DNA from: Chrysopilus asiliformis
Lineage: Eukaryota; Arthropoda; Insecta; Diptera; Rhagionidae
Assembly (NCBI GenBank): GCA_964034945.1
Contig: OZ035960.1
Span: 24,973,487-25,037,486 of the forward strand
Direction: 5' to 3'
Length of the DNA stretch: 64,000 bases
A program made the translations under genes and the position numbers. Shown here in pieces: positions 24,420 through 36,121 of the stretch (its first letter is position 1; every line of letters starts with the position of its first letter). Below the pieces are notes generated by a model. That model was not told the DNA's origin. It made no database searches and was given only the letters and a program-made list of their open reading frames with translations.

Positions 24420-24988
24420 AAGGGTGGTTAAATTTTAAGGGCCGATGTTGAATGTGAACCACACCTAAACGTCAAGTTTTTTTCTGCATTTCATTTGACA
24501 TTTCTCAATTTCAGACTAACTCAATTTGAACCATGGAAAGATACACAATCGAGCAACGCGTTAAAGTTATTCAGGCTTATTATGAAAATGGGCGTTCAAA
24601 TCAAAATGCATATCGTGCACTTCGTGAAATACGGCCCGATGATGCCGCCAGCCCATAAACCGCACCAAACAGTCACTCTTTGTGGGTGCATTGGTTTTTC
24701 GACAATCACTCTTGGATTATCATTCGCCCAAATGCGGCTGTTCTGCTTATTGACGAATCCACTGAGGTGAAAATATGCCTCATCACTGAAGATGATTTTC
24801 TTCGAAAATTGATCATCCATTTTCATAATAAGCCTGAATAACTTTAACGCGTTGCTCGATTGTGTATCTTTCCATGGTTCAAATTGAGTTAGTCTGAAAT
24901 TGAGAAATGTCAAATGAAATGCAGAAAAAAACTTGACGTTTAGGTGTGGTTCACATTCAACATCGGCCCTTAAAATTTAACCACCCTT
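24420..24988. mobile_element. DD41D-derived foldback element with 172-bp arms
   Basis: The arms 24420-24591 and 24817-24988 are near-exact inverted copies of one 5' end, each containing the TIR (AAGGGTGGTTAAATTTTAAG), leader and start codon of a transposase whose first residues read MERYTIEQRVKVIQAYYENG. The centre holds a reversed internal transposase fragment. TA lies at both outer ends. The structure needs a rearrangement that duplicated one end in inverted orientation and replaced the other. Confidence 0.85.
24596..24843 (-). pseudogene. DD41D transposase fragment in the foldback centre
   Basis: In minus orientation it reads FSKKIIFSDEAYFHLSGFV, then NKQNSRIW and HPQRVTVWCGLWAGGIIGPYF, the region around the first catalytic aspartate. 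It is fused in frame to the arm's N-terminal codons by a deletion and lacks the second and third aspartates. The plus-strand frame across 24495-24770 is mostly its shadow. Confidence 0.8.
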
Positions 24989-25379
24989 TACATACAATAC
25001 AAATGAGTTGGTGTCTGTCTGTCTGTCTGTCTGTTCCTCCTTCACGCAAAAACGGCTGAACCGATTGGATTGAAATTTGGCATGAGTGTCTGTGGTAGTT
25101 CTGGTTCCAACATAGGCATACGGAAAAGTAGCGCGAGGGGTGGGGGGAGTAAGGGGAGGGGGTAGAGTGATTTCGAAACTTAGTTTTTGCGCTATGTTAC
25201 TCTTTCGCGGGGAAACTACCGAGCCGATTGCCCTGAAATTTGGCATAGATGTTCGTCGGGGGTCCAGCCCCAACATAGACCCATTAAAAAGTTTTTAAGT
25301 TCTTTCCGGTTTTCTTCGTATTCTAAAATTTAGACAAAAAGCTTAACCCGGCTACGACGGGTATACATACTAGTTTCTA

Positions 25380-25715
25380 AATCGGCCGTTTTGACATCGC
25401 CAGAGGATGTAAATGACCTTCGTGAGAAGGCTGATATGAAGCGAAAGAGATTGGAGAGAAAAGGTGATAAACCATAATCGAAAAAGCAAAGAGATCGTGT
25501 CAAATCGAAGACATCACAGAAGAAACAACCATCTTCAACCTATTGTGAGGTGGAAGAATACATCGATTTCTGCATAATTTGTAAGAAAAATATGCCAAAA
25601 AAAAATGAACCGCCGAAATACCATCCATTGCAACGTGTGCTATCGAGCTGTTCAATTGGGATGCTCCGGAATGACTGCAAGTTACTGGACTTGCGAACAT
25701 TGCGTTTCGGACTGA
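25380..25715 (+). pseudogene. Pogo-like transposase C-terminus with PHD-like zinc finger remnant
   Basis: A basic stretch (KRKRLERK-type) is followed by FCIICKKNMPKKNEPPKY and, after a frameshift near 25625-25635, by HCNVCYRAVQLGCSGM and YWTCEHCVSD up to TGA 25713-25715. The spacing CxxC...CxxC...C...CxxC resembles the PHD-like finger that ends some insect pogo/Tigger-type transposases. A stop near 25475 interrupts the upstream part. Catalytic core not found. Confidence 0.55.
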
Positions 25716-26051
25716 TTTTCATTGCAATTTTTCACTTCATTTCACTTTGTCTGTTATATAATAAATATATGAATCAAAAAAAAAAGTTTGTCTATCACAT
25801 TTTTCCATTTTTAATCGATTTACAAAGTGGTCCACAATACCCCAAGATTTTTCAAAATCGCAAAAACGCCATTTTTGCGCCAACTGATAAAACTTGTATA
25901 ATTTAATACAATTTGACCGAACTGCTGTGACCCAAAGAGAGGTTATTTATCGTACTACAAATTCAAGCTTTGAAATTTTCAGAAAAAGTTATTTTTTTGC
26001 GAGTTTTTAGCCAAAATGAAAATGCGGTCCAGAATATCCCAGTCTCCCCTA

Positions 26052-28322
26052 CAATTTGTTTTCCCACACAAGCATTTTAATCCGTAACTAATAACCATTT
26101 ATGTAAAATACTCACGACGCATATTTGAATGACATCTTCTTTGAACAGATGACAAACCGTGTCCCATTTATTATTAAGTCATTTTAAAAAGTCACTAGTA
26201 AGCAACACAATAGAATTGTTTTCACAAAGTAAAGTAATGACATTACATCATATAAAAAAAACAGTGAAAATTATCAAAACAAAGTGAAAAAATTGTAATT
26301 TCGGTGGCACATATTGCATTGCAGTGTGACAAATAAGTTTGAGAAATTTCACTTTTCGCACCAGAGGAGACTTGAAGTTGGCAAAAAAATCACCAGTCCA
26401 TAAAAATTAATTAGACGAGGCCCACAATCAACATTAACTTCGAGTAGACCCTAGACTTGATTATCGAATTCAATACTAGTAGACCAGTTAGATGGATAGC
26501 CAGGTAGGTACATGAATGGATGCATGGATTAGATAGTTAGATGTTGGCAAAACGTCAATCCAACCATAGCCGATTTACTTGGCACTTAGATCCGCTCACA
26601 AGTCTTCCGCATTTTTCCCATTTTCTGGATACAAAACATTTCGATCGATCGCCAAATTGCCGACACCACACAACACTGAAAATTCAGGTAATTTCGGTTA
26701 CACCTAGTGTAAAATTTATTTTAAAAAGTTGGCGCTACTACACGGAAAGAAATTCCATAGCCCAATTTCGTCGGTTGAGTGAAAAAATTTCTTCCTAGAA
26801 TGCGACTTGGAATTGCGATAAAAATCATTCAACCATTTGGCCATTAGGGGGTCTACTTTAACAAACCTTGCCTATATATAGCTTTGATATATCAAGCTGA
26901 TAGTTAAGACAGTTCGATTAAATTAAAAAGCACACTGAGAACTTTGTCGATGGAGAAAATTGAAATCCATCGAAATTGCTAATGAATTGGCAAATGAAAT
27001 GGATAAAGAAAGAGATACAGGTGTAATTAAGATATTTTCATGGGGTATAATTATTTATAGTCTATAATTAAAATTGAGTAACCGATAATGCAATTAGATT
27101 GGCCACCATCAATTGAAACAATTTTACATTGTTTACAATTTCCCAGACAGATCAGTGCACATGGAAAATGTTTATACAACAAAACTTAATTCTTAACTTA
27201 CAATTATTAGATTCAATAAATTGTTCGCAATGTGGTTTAACATAATTGTTAAATCATAAGGAACGTGTAATTGTGATAACGGTGCAGCGAATCATCGTAT
27301 TTAATTAAATAAATATTAGAATTACATTTTTCAGAGTTTTTTTTGTCAAATATTAATTTCTGGTTGGCATTTTTGTAACTTTTTTCTAACTAGAGTTTGG
27401 TGTATGAAAAACTCACGAAAAAAATCAAATCTTTCCAATCTATGGAAAGGTAATGAACAATTTTCACAAAACTTTTTCTGTGCGTTAGGGGAGGGTATAT
27501 TCAAATGAGACCAATTATAGCCTATAACTCTATCCTTACTACCCACAACTTAATTTCTACGTTTCACGAAATCGCGTTCATCGGTTTTCGAGTTTTGCGG
27601 AAACAAATATACAAAAATTTTGATTCCCACCAAGCCAATAGTATTTAGAACGGTAATACAATAAAACAGCAATAAAAAAGCTAAAATTTTATGTTTTTAA
27701 TCAAACTATTGAATCGATAGAAAACGAAAGGGTTTTTCATTTACTCCAATACAAAAAAAATATTCTTTGGATTCCCAGGTTTCAGTCAATTAATTTGAAA
27801 TTTTTAAAAAAATCAACCATTTTTAAGAGTTTAAAAACCTGAGCTGAATATTTTAAATTCAACACAAGAACAAATTTTATAGCTTTTATTGGAATTTAAA
27901 AGGATTTTTTTATCTATTTTTTCACCTCCATTAATTTAAATCTAAAATTTCCGCTTCGACATTTTAAATGAAAATTGAATAAATCTATAAAATCAAAAAT
28001 AAATCACGTCAGAAGAAGCGTGTATATATGCGAATGAAACATTTTGCATAATGTGTTTCCTAGATCCAATTGGAATGTTGTATACGAACAACACATGCGA
28101 ATATCGTTTTTTTAATTCAGTTTTTAATCTGATTTTGTGGCTAAGCAAAATATAAGTTAATAAATGAAGGCAAATTAAAATTAAGTACTTTTCAAGTAAA
28201 TAGAATTGATTTAATAAACTTTTGAAGGTCGAAAGTCTTTTTTAACTAATGCTTCGAAGAAATTCGTTCACGAAAACGATCTATTTAAATTTTGTAGCGA
28301 AAGTTTATCAGATTTTCAATTT
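26052..28322. other. AT-rich sequence without recognisable gene
   Basis: No gene, exon or classified repeat recognised. The frames at 26541-26798 and 27346-27546 carry no motif. Confidence 0.5.
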
Positions 28323-28800
28323 TTATACTCTATATGATATATCATATAGAAGTATATTAGATTTAGTATATAGTTGGTAACGTATCGAACAATAGTATTC
28401 TACTAGAAGGGAGAAGCATCATCGGACACACAAATGAACTACACCAGGGTGTTAGGGATGACAAAAGATTTTCATTTCCGCATATCCGTCAGTTTGTCTG
28501 TTCGTCTGTCCGTCCGTGAATACCATAACTTTCCTAGAGATTTGAAATTTCGTATAGTTACGTTTTTCGTAAATGGCTAAGCTAAGTTATTGAACGAGCA
28601 AAATTGGACCATTCCTTTCCCCTTCCCCCTTGTGTTTAGAATATGATTTTACATAGCCCTTCCATACATCAAAACCCAATTGGACCACAGATTTCGCCAT
28701 CTTATATACAAATGGATTTTTTTAAATAAATATTTTGTCGGTTTTCATATATAGAGTAACTGACGATTGGCCTCTGGCAATTGTAGTTTTTCTTATGTTT
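28323..28800 (-). repeat. GTCY repeat family B, minus orientation
   Basis: It begins 'tatactctatatgatatatc', a palindromic terminus, continues 'gaactacaccagggtgttag' and a GTCY tract ('gtctgttcgtctgtccgtcc'), then the core 'gagatttgaaatttcg', and ends near 'ggcaattgtagtttttctta'. Other copies: 29786-30440, 34855-36121, 39812-40016, 47497-47580. Confidence 0.8.
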
Positions 28801-29785
28801 TTTTACTGTTGTTAGTGTGTAATTGATAAGTACAAATTGGCAATACTAAAATAAAACTCCATTGGTGTGTCAACAGTTTAGATTTTCAGTAACTTATTTT
28901 ACATGACAAGGACCATTTCGTACCAAGTAAAATAAGTACACGTAAATCTCTTTAGGTTTTATGCAATTAGATAAAGTTTTTTCTTCTCCCCATACATCTC
29001 AGTACTTATATTTATTGATTTTCTGTACTAAAAGAATGATATCCGTCTTTATTTTTCAGTTTAATTGAAATATGTTTGCAATTTAAATTTACAACACTTT
29101 GCTTTTTGTAGACAAATCAACGCCCATTCACTGTATAACATAAAATTCAATTAAATGCAAAATTTTATTTCTTTTCAGAAACACGAAAATCGTTAAGACG
29201 CCAGCATTAAACACGGATATGCTAGTTTTTGTTTCAACTTCATTCGAAACAAAAAGTGATCTTAAAATTTGCCAAACAATTTTAAAGCATAATTGCAGCT
29301 TAGTTAAAGGCATGCGCAATTTTTACACCGGTTCATGAGTAGAGGAGCAAAAGGAAATAACTCCTGCTGGTTAACATATTCTCCTAATTGTTATGACGAG
29401 TGCGTAAAACTAGTAACAACTGGTGCCATTTAAATCTTTGCTGTCATTTTTCTGAACATAAACATATCTGTAGCTGCATATCTTTTCTACACTGCATAAT
29501 AGACGAGTGGAAAATAGATACAGATACTGTAAAAACAAACTCGAGCAGTTTTATTGCAGCAATTTATTTTAATATCACGAAATAAACAATTGAACAATAA
29601 ATTTGGTAAGAATATACCATATAGAAAAAATCTAAGACAAGTTTTTTATGATATCACGAGGAAAATTCAATAATTGTGTAATCAGATTACAGAATATGTA
29701 ATAAATTAAAGAAATATTTAGAAAGGTATTTACAGATTGTAGTCAAATGGTATAAAATAAACTTTTAAACCTAAGATAAATTACA
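28801..29785. other. AT-rich sequence without recognisable gene
   Basis: Nothing identified; short frames at 29128-29319 and 29400-29585 have no motif. Confidence 0.5.
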
Positions 29786-30440
29786 ATCGTCAAATACCCT
29801 ATATGAGGACAGACAAAATTTAAAAAAATATATCAGTTGTGATCAACAAAAAAACTTTCCTCTGCACTATATAGTTTCTGAAACGATATATGAAAAATTA
29901 AAGATAAGTAAAAACCGTTAAAGGAAAAAACGCAGGAAATTTGATTTCTTTTTAATTTGCTTAAATGAATTTTTCCCAAAAACGCATAATTTTCGAGAAA
30001 TTTTCAAAAAGCCGTGTTTTTTCAATAAAAATTGTATGGCCCGTTATCGCTACCAAAAGTTGAAAAAAAACTAGGATTTACGTAAAACCTATTTACAGAA
30101 AATTTCAAGTCGCTAGCTCAACGCGTTTTCGAGTTCTTTAAGATACGTAAAACGGATAGACCGATAAGCAGACAGACAAATGCACGGACATCCTCATAAT
30201 TTTACCTCAAACGCATTTCGTTCTGGAGTGGTTTCATATAACTTATTTTCGAACTAGTCGAAGGGGGGGATAATAATCCGATTGGATTTTTATTTATGAA
30301 ATAGTTATGTAAAATCATATTCTAAACACATTTCGTGTTTATAAATTCTTCAATACGATGCACCGTTTTCGAGAAAAGCGCAAAAAATGTTTCGTTTGTA
30401 TTGGAGAGGGGGTAAGGAATTATAATTTTTGACGTTAATC
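29786..30440 (+). repeat. GTCY family B copy interrupted by family D
   Basis: The 5' words 'atcgtcaaataccctatatg' and 'aggacagacaaaattt' end near 29835. Family B resumes near 30240 with 'ccgattggatttttattta' and 'acgatgcaccgttttcgag'. The family D copy lies between. Confidence 0.65.
29838..30232 (+). repeat. GTCY repeat family D inside family B
   Basis: It has 'cagttgtgatcaacaaaaaa', 'gtttctgaaacg', 'aaatttcaagtcgctagctc', 'gagttctttaagatacgtaa' and 'aacggatagaccgataagca', in the order of the copy at 23165-23568. It splits a family B copy and is therefore the younger of the two. Confidence 0.7.
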
Positions 30441-31644
30441 TAAATCTCAAATGCCTGTTTTAGAAATCGAATTTTCTTAAGCGCGTCTATTCTTACGAAG
30501 TTACACAAAAAAAATCTTCTGTTTCCAATTGACTTGTCCTATTTCAAAAGATAACCTTAGGAGAAATATTGGAAAAATATTCAACATTGCATTGAATAGA
30601 ATTCAAAGACCAGCAATCAAAGTCATTACCGGACCAACTAGAAAAAATAATGAAAAGATGCATTTCACTGCATAATTATCTCTTCCACATACTGAAAACG
30701 CGGTGTATTTTAATTCTCCATATCACTTTGAGTTCTGCCGACCGTTAAATCACAGGTCCTCATCATGTGAGTAAGTAAGACACTTGAAAACTCCGATGTA
30801 GCAACGCAATCAATGTTTTATTGTTTAACACTAAAGAGTGTCATTGCATCAGTATCACCAATCCAATGACGAACTATTGGATATCAGTGTCCGCTCAACA
30901 GATACTAATATAAGTAAAAAAGGAACTATCACTTGACTCTGGAATGTTTCATAGTTCAATACCTGGCTATCTGCGAAATGACGGTCATCAAGTGGCTAAG
31001 ATTTATGCAGATCATCAACAATCAGAAAAGAAAAAAACCACCAACAAGATTTTACCTTAGACAACAAATACACAAAACACCATCAAAGGCATTGAAGCAT
31101 CAAATCACATGAAAACTACGATGGTTTTACCAGTTTTACATTGTAGTCAGAAATCAGGTAAGTGGCTGACCTGACATCATAAAAGAAGTTCTTTTTATGC
31201 TGCAATAATGTTTATCCTCTTCTTAAAGTTGCGTCTTGTCTTGTTGTTTTTGTATCAAAAAATATAAAGAAGTTAAATCAACTCCTATGCCCTGACTTTG
31301 CTGTCTTATTTATTGGCGTTCAAATCACTGTTAAAACTTTATCATCAACACCGTAACCACAACAAGTATAGATATTGTCATGACGTTTTTGCAAACATCA
31401 TCAGAGTAAATAAACAACATTAACAACAATGAATTTAATTTCGGAAAGCCTTCATGGTGCTAAATTGTATAATGTTTTAAACTTCTGATTCTATGTATTT
31501 GGCATTGAAATTTCAGGAATGCGAAACGTGATCGTAACGTAAGAAAATAACGAAATAATTTTCCGGGTTTTTCTTCAAAATTACGTTAAAATCTTGTCGA
31601 AATTTAATTCAGTTAGAATATTTTTTTATTTATATATATATTAT
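30441..31644. other. AT-rich sequence without recognisable gene
   Basis: No gene recognised. 30900-31180 is rich in CAA/ACC words without a usable frame. Confidence 0.5.
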
Positions 31645-31975
31645 ACTAGCTTGCATACCCGTCGTTGCCGGGTTAAGTTTTTTCAAAAAAAAATTTTTTT
31701 TTATGGTCTATGTTGGAGCTAAACTTTAGGCCAATCGGCTCGGTAGTTTTCCCGCGAACGAGTAACATAGCGCAAAAACTAAGTTTCGAAATCACTTTAC
31801 CCCCTCGCCTTACTCCCCCCACCCCTCGCGCTACTTTTCCGTATGCCTATGTTGGAACCAGAACTACCACAGACACTCATGCCAAATTTCAAGTCAATCG
31901 GTTCAGCCGTTTTTGCGTGAAAGAGGAACAGACAGACAGACAGACACCAACTCATTTTTATATATTAGTATGATA
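31645..31975 (+). repeat. GTCY repeat family C, plus orientation
   Basis: From 'actagcttgcatacccgtcg' to 'tatatattagtatga', closely matching the copy at 12418-12763, and complete at both ends. The frame at 31710-31973 is an artefact of the repeat; an equivalent appears in the 24991-25374 copy. Confidence 0.85.
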
Positions 31976-32061
31976 TGATATATCGTTCTTAACCCACGAA
32001 ACACCGAATGACTATCTTGTAGAAATTGTATAAATTAAAACAACTACAATAAATCAAAGAT

Positions 32062-32590
32062 AAAACATAACAAAAGGTATAATTGCCAATCTGGCAATCA
32101 TTGGAGACCCGTATGGTGATATTCGTATCAAAATTCGAACAGTTATACCAAAATTCCACTTTGAAGTCAAACATTCCAATAAGATTTTTTAAAATTTATC
32201 CCAATCGGATTTTGATGTATGGGAGTTTTATGTAGAGATGTCCTAAATAACTTTTGTTCTTGGACTTTTTTGATAAGATGCACCGTTTTTGAGATATTCA
32301 CAAAAAACCATTTTTGCCCATTAACGAACTTAGCCTCGCATTTTACGAAAAACGGATCGACGCGAAATTTCAAGTCTCTAGCTCAATCCGTGCGCCCGCA
32401 ATCCGCGCCACAGACGGACGGACAGACAGACGGACAGACAGACGGACAGACGGACGGACATGCAAAATTCAATTTTTTTATCATTCTAAACACACTGGTG
32501 TAATTAATTTTTTTGTGCGATGACGGGATCTTGGCGTTACAAACGGTAAGGCAAAGTTAATATACCCTTTGGTTTCACCATACGGGTATA
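32062..32590 (+). repeat. GTCY repeat family A, copy 1
   Basis: It starts with the 'aacataac' segment then 'aattgccaatctggcaatca', includes the core 'aaatttcaagtctctagctc', a (GGACAGAC)-type tract at about 32410-32460, and ends 'ggtttcaccatacgggtata'. The central GGGGTACCCC segment is missing here. All family A copies share this order; protein-like frames across them are not genes. Confidence 0.9.
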
Positions 32591-34854
32591 AAAACGAACT
32601 CTCTCGTTGGGATTCGAAATCTTCAGGAATCGAGTTCGAATCCTAACGAGTGTCAGAAAGACTGAAAGCCACTCTTCCACCACACTCGCAAAACTGCTGT
32701 TAAAATTGAGGATTCACTAAATGTTTCTGAATAACGAAAATATATTATAGATTCCTTCAATTAATAAAATGTGGATTTGACATTTTACTCTACAAATTTG
32801 CAAAATTTTCACCCAGCATAAGTTCTTTAGTTATTTTGACTATAAAAACCTGGTAAATTTACATAGTCACGGTATTTTCAGTTTTTTTTTCAAGTCATGC
32901 TATACTTTTTTTAAATTCTCTTTGAGAAATTTTTTCATATAAAAGCGACTATGTTTATTGCACTATAAGTAATTGTTTTTTTATGACACAAATCTTTGTT
33001 TTTCTTACCCTAAATTATGCGATTCTACTTTTAAAGTTTCTTTTTGCTTAACTTTTTAGACAGAAAGAACGCTAAAAACTTTCTTGCGGTGTAAATAAAA
33101 AGCTGCAATAGGACGTTGAAAAAATCCTATATTATATGTTACGCAATAAACGCACAACCTGCTACTGTACTTTACCATCCTTTCAGTTTTATTTAAATAC
33201 TAAACCGATTATCCCGAACCATTGCTAATCTCGTAAAACTTACAACACAGGTAGCCAAAAATCTTATGTCAATTTTCGAAATTTATTCCCGCGATTGTTA
33301 CATCAGCGATGACCTTGTCACTGACGTGACGACACTGGCTCTCAAGATTTCATCGATTTTCTCAAACTTTTTTTCTAATTTCACGACTATTTCCATCAGC
33401 GTATTTACGTCCGGTCATCGTCATCTTCAGGTAGATCTTATTAAGGTAAAAATACAATTCGCGTATTATTTTGTACAAAATTTTATGGGAAAATTCATTT
33501 TACGGTGAATTTTGTGTAAGGTTAATGACAACATGATCATAGCCAAACAACAACAATTCAGATTATCTCCCAAGTGCAGTTACTACTACCTAAAATGGTC
33601 CATGAAGCAAAAATGAAATACAGCGAGGAGTAGCAATGATGCAGCGAAAGTTTTCTCCGTCATAATGTTTAACCTGAAGCCGATGAAATCTTACTATTGG
33701 CAGTTCAAGGTTTTTCATGATTCGAAGACGATTCGCAAAATGTTTATGCAATTTTGATTTTTTTTTACACAAGTGAGATATTAAGGTGTGGGATGCGTAT
33801 TTTGTTTTTTGGATTTTCAAATTGATTTTTTTACTGATCTGGCAGACAATTCGAAACATTTCTTTGGATGAATTCCTTTGTTATTGAAATTTATACCTAC
33901 ATACGAAAAATAAATGCAGTTAAGCAAAAATTATCTGTGACGCAAAGCAGATCATAAATTTTTGATTTAGATAACGATCCGAAAAGATATTCCGCACCTT
34001 ATGGTGCAGTTTCGTTAAACGGTTTATTGATCTTTAATGTTAAATGAAAACCTGATTTTTTTTTTTTTTCAAAAAACCATAAACGATTTGCAAACAGATT
34101 GCCATTTTAGATAAAAATTGCAGTTTTATTATCAGCAAAATTTAGACGTTCAAGTGAATGACCGAAATTGCCAAACTTTGAAACTAATTCTTTATAAAAT
34201 ATGCAACCATGACTGATTTATGTATGGCATAATTTATATTTTATCGGATAAGCTTCTGATGCATTACTTAATCATACAATACATCAGATGCAATGCTTTA
34301 TTTCCTGGTTTTATGCATAATTTAAACTTGGAAGCATTGCGATGGTAGTCTATGGAGGAACAAGTTTTGGTCCAACATCGCTTACTGTTAGTAATTTTTG
34401 TACTAAATTCTTACTGAATGCATTTAACTTATTTTAAATATTTGAATCATGATAATCATTTAAGAAAATGTAATTCGTTTCTTCCACGTTTTAACATAAT
34501 CCATTTTCTTTATTGCATCATTCATCTTACATGCGTTCGATTAGATAATAATTTTTAATCGACTATTGGAAGCGGAAATTTAATTACTTTATGTTGCAAA
34601 TTAGATGCAAATGTTTCTGTTTCTAGATTTTTGCATGCACAAGTAATAGAAGTCATTAATTATAAGAATTTTCACACATTCTTAGTTATGGAGGTCTACC
34701 GATCCAATTTAAATTATTCAAATTTTGAATAATTGTAGCTTTTATGTAGGTTTGTATGGAAATCTAAAAAAAAATAGTTGAACAGTTTATCTTACAAAAC
34801 TTTTAATAATTATGTTTTTTCGCGATACTTTTGAAGTTTTTTAGGAAGAAAATA
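32591..34854. other. AT-rich sequence without recognisable gene
   Basis: At 32600-32655 two arms (ctcgttgggattcgaa and ttcgaatcctaacgag) make a 16-bp hairpin with one mismatch. The 80-codon frame at 33266-33508 has mixed composition but no motif. Nothing else identified. Confidence 0.45.
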
Positions 34855-34946
34855 TAAGGAAAGCTTCAATTGCCAGGGACCAATCGTCAAATACTCTATA
34901 TGATGACAGACCAAATATTTATTTAAACATAAGAAAAGCTATTCTA

Positions 34947-35506
34947 TCGGGTCTTTCAACAAGGACATAACAATTTTGTATTTAAATAAAATACAGAATA
35001 ATTGAAATATCGGGCTGAAATTTATTCCAGGTGTAGTGGACATGTTACATTTAAGTATGAAATTCGATGTCATTCATATGGCCACCGCGAGCACGTTTGC
35101 AGATTGATTCTTTGGAGCCAATTTTCCACCACTCTTCTACACATATCGGCCGGAACGTTGGCAATTTCGCGTTCGATATTGTTCCTGAGCTCCTCTAACG
35201 TTGTTGGCTTGTTGGCATAAACCAACGACTTAACATAACCCCATAAAAAGAAATCCAACGGCGTTAAATCGCATGAGCGAGGTGGCCATTCGACCGAACC
35301 ATTTCTCGAGATTACACGATTACCGAACTGCTCCTTCACTAGATCAATTGTTTGACCAGCTGTGTGGCATGTAAACCTAAAAAAAACCTTAAAAATAAAA
35401 AATGTAAACCTTGACTGACGTTTTAGCATTGCCAGATCATAAAAAAAGTTTTAGGATGCGTTTTTATTAAAATACAAAATTGTTATGTCCTTGTTGAAAG
35501 ACCCTT
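34947..35506 (-). mobile_element. DD41D-type Tc1/mariner element, internally deleted, inside family B
   Basis: Inverted ends share GGGTCTTTCAACAAGGACAT and beyond, for about 40 bp, with TA on both sides (34945-34946, 35507-35508). The transposase remnant reads on the minus strand. Its TIR is different from those of the other two DD41D elements in the window, so it is a separate lineage. Confidence 0.8.
35067..35380 (-). pseudogene. DD41D transposase C-terminal fragment
   Basis: It begins after the second catalytic aspartate (TCHTAGQTIDLVKEQFGNRV), keeps the third in SCDLTPLDFFLWGYVKSLVY, and continues NVPADMCRRVVENWLQRINL. A one-base shift after QTC changes the frame; the other frame restores GGHMNDIEFHT and its stop. 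The N-terminal two thirds is deleted. Confidence 0.8.
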
Positions 35507-36121
35507 TATATGATGACAAAATATTCTATATAATGACAAAACGTTTATTTAAAAAAATCCATTTGTTCAGGAGAGGGGGAAACGAGTGGTCCGATTGGAT
35601 TTTGGTGCACATAACGGTTATGTAAAATTATATTCCAAACACATTTCATATTTATAATTTTTTCGTTACGATGCACAGTTGTCGAGTAAACAGGAAAAAC
35701 GTATTTCATTTGTATGGGACAAGGGGAAGATCAGATTTTGATGTACGGATGTAAAATCCTATTTCAAACCAATTTTACCTTTATAAATTTTTCAAAATGG
35801 CTCCGCGTTTTCGATAAAAATGCAAAAAACTGTTTCGTTTGAATGGGGAAAGAATGGTCCAATTTTGTCCGCTCAAGAACTTAGCCTAGCCATTTACGAG
35901 AAACGCAACTGTACAAAATTTTAAGTCCCTAGCTCAATCCTTTCGAAAGTTATGGTGTTCACGGAAAGACGGACAGACAGACGGACGGACATGAGGAAAT
36001 CAAAATCTTTTGTTATCCCTAACATCCTGATGCAGTTCATTTTTGTGTCCCAGGATTGGCTCGATGCGTTACAAAATGCTAAATTTAATATACTTCTATA
36101 TAATATATCATATAGAGTATA

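Larger units (their letters stand above)
24407..25374 (-). repeat. GTCY repeat family C, reverse, split by a DD41D foldback
   Basis: The right part (24991-25374) runs from 'caaatgagttggtgtctgtc' to 'cgacgggtatacatactagt' in reverse orientation to the copy at 12418. The missing end 'aatcatactaata' is found at 24407-24419, on the other side of the insertion, so the foldback entered at a TA within the 'tatattagtatgatt' end. Confidence 0.8.
23911..26049 (+). mobile_element. Degenerate pogo-like transposon with nested insertions
   Basis: Inverted ends GGGGAGACTGGGGTATTCTG and complement (one mismatch over about 26 bp) lie inside TA dinucleotides (23909-23910, 26050-26051). The core 'gg(a/t)attntggacca' is repeated inside: 23938-23955, 24277-24323 (twice) and 25826-25849 in reverse. 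A zinc-finger-like remnant of a C-terminal transposase domain sits near the right end. The interior was later invaded by a family C repeat (24407-25374) that itself holds a DD41D foldback. Superfamily by inference from TA duplications, ends and the finger. Confidence 0.75.
34855..36121 (+). repeat. GTCY repeat family B, plus orientation, split by a DD41D MITE
   Basis: It starts 'gaaagcttcaattgccaggg', is interrupted at 34947-35506, and resumes with 'tgacaaaacgtttatttaaa', 'gatgcacagttgtcgag', 'agtccctagctcaatccttt', a GTCY tract near 35968-35990, and the palindromic end 'tataatatatcatatagagt'. This is the longest family B copy. Confidence 0.8.

Noticed and set aside
24495..24770. 91-codon plus-strand frame in the DD41D foldback
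   Set aside because: It joins an arm in a non-coding frame with the reverse strand of the transposase fragment; the first 31 residues repeat in the minus frame only because the arms are inverted copies.
12555..31973. Frames of 60-99 codons ending near 'EEQTDRQTDTNSF' in family C copies
   Set aside because: They recur only because the repeat recurs; stops and frameshifts differ between copies, so there is no conserved protein.
32600..32655. tRNA gene suggested by 'gttcgaatc'
   Set aside because: The B-box-like word is one arm of a simple 16-bp hairpin; no acceptor, D or anticodon stems can be drawn.
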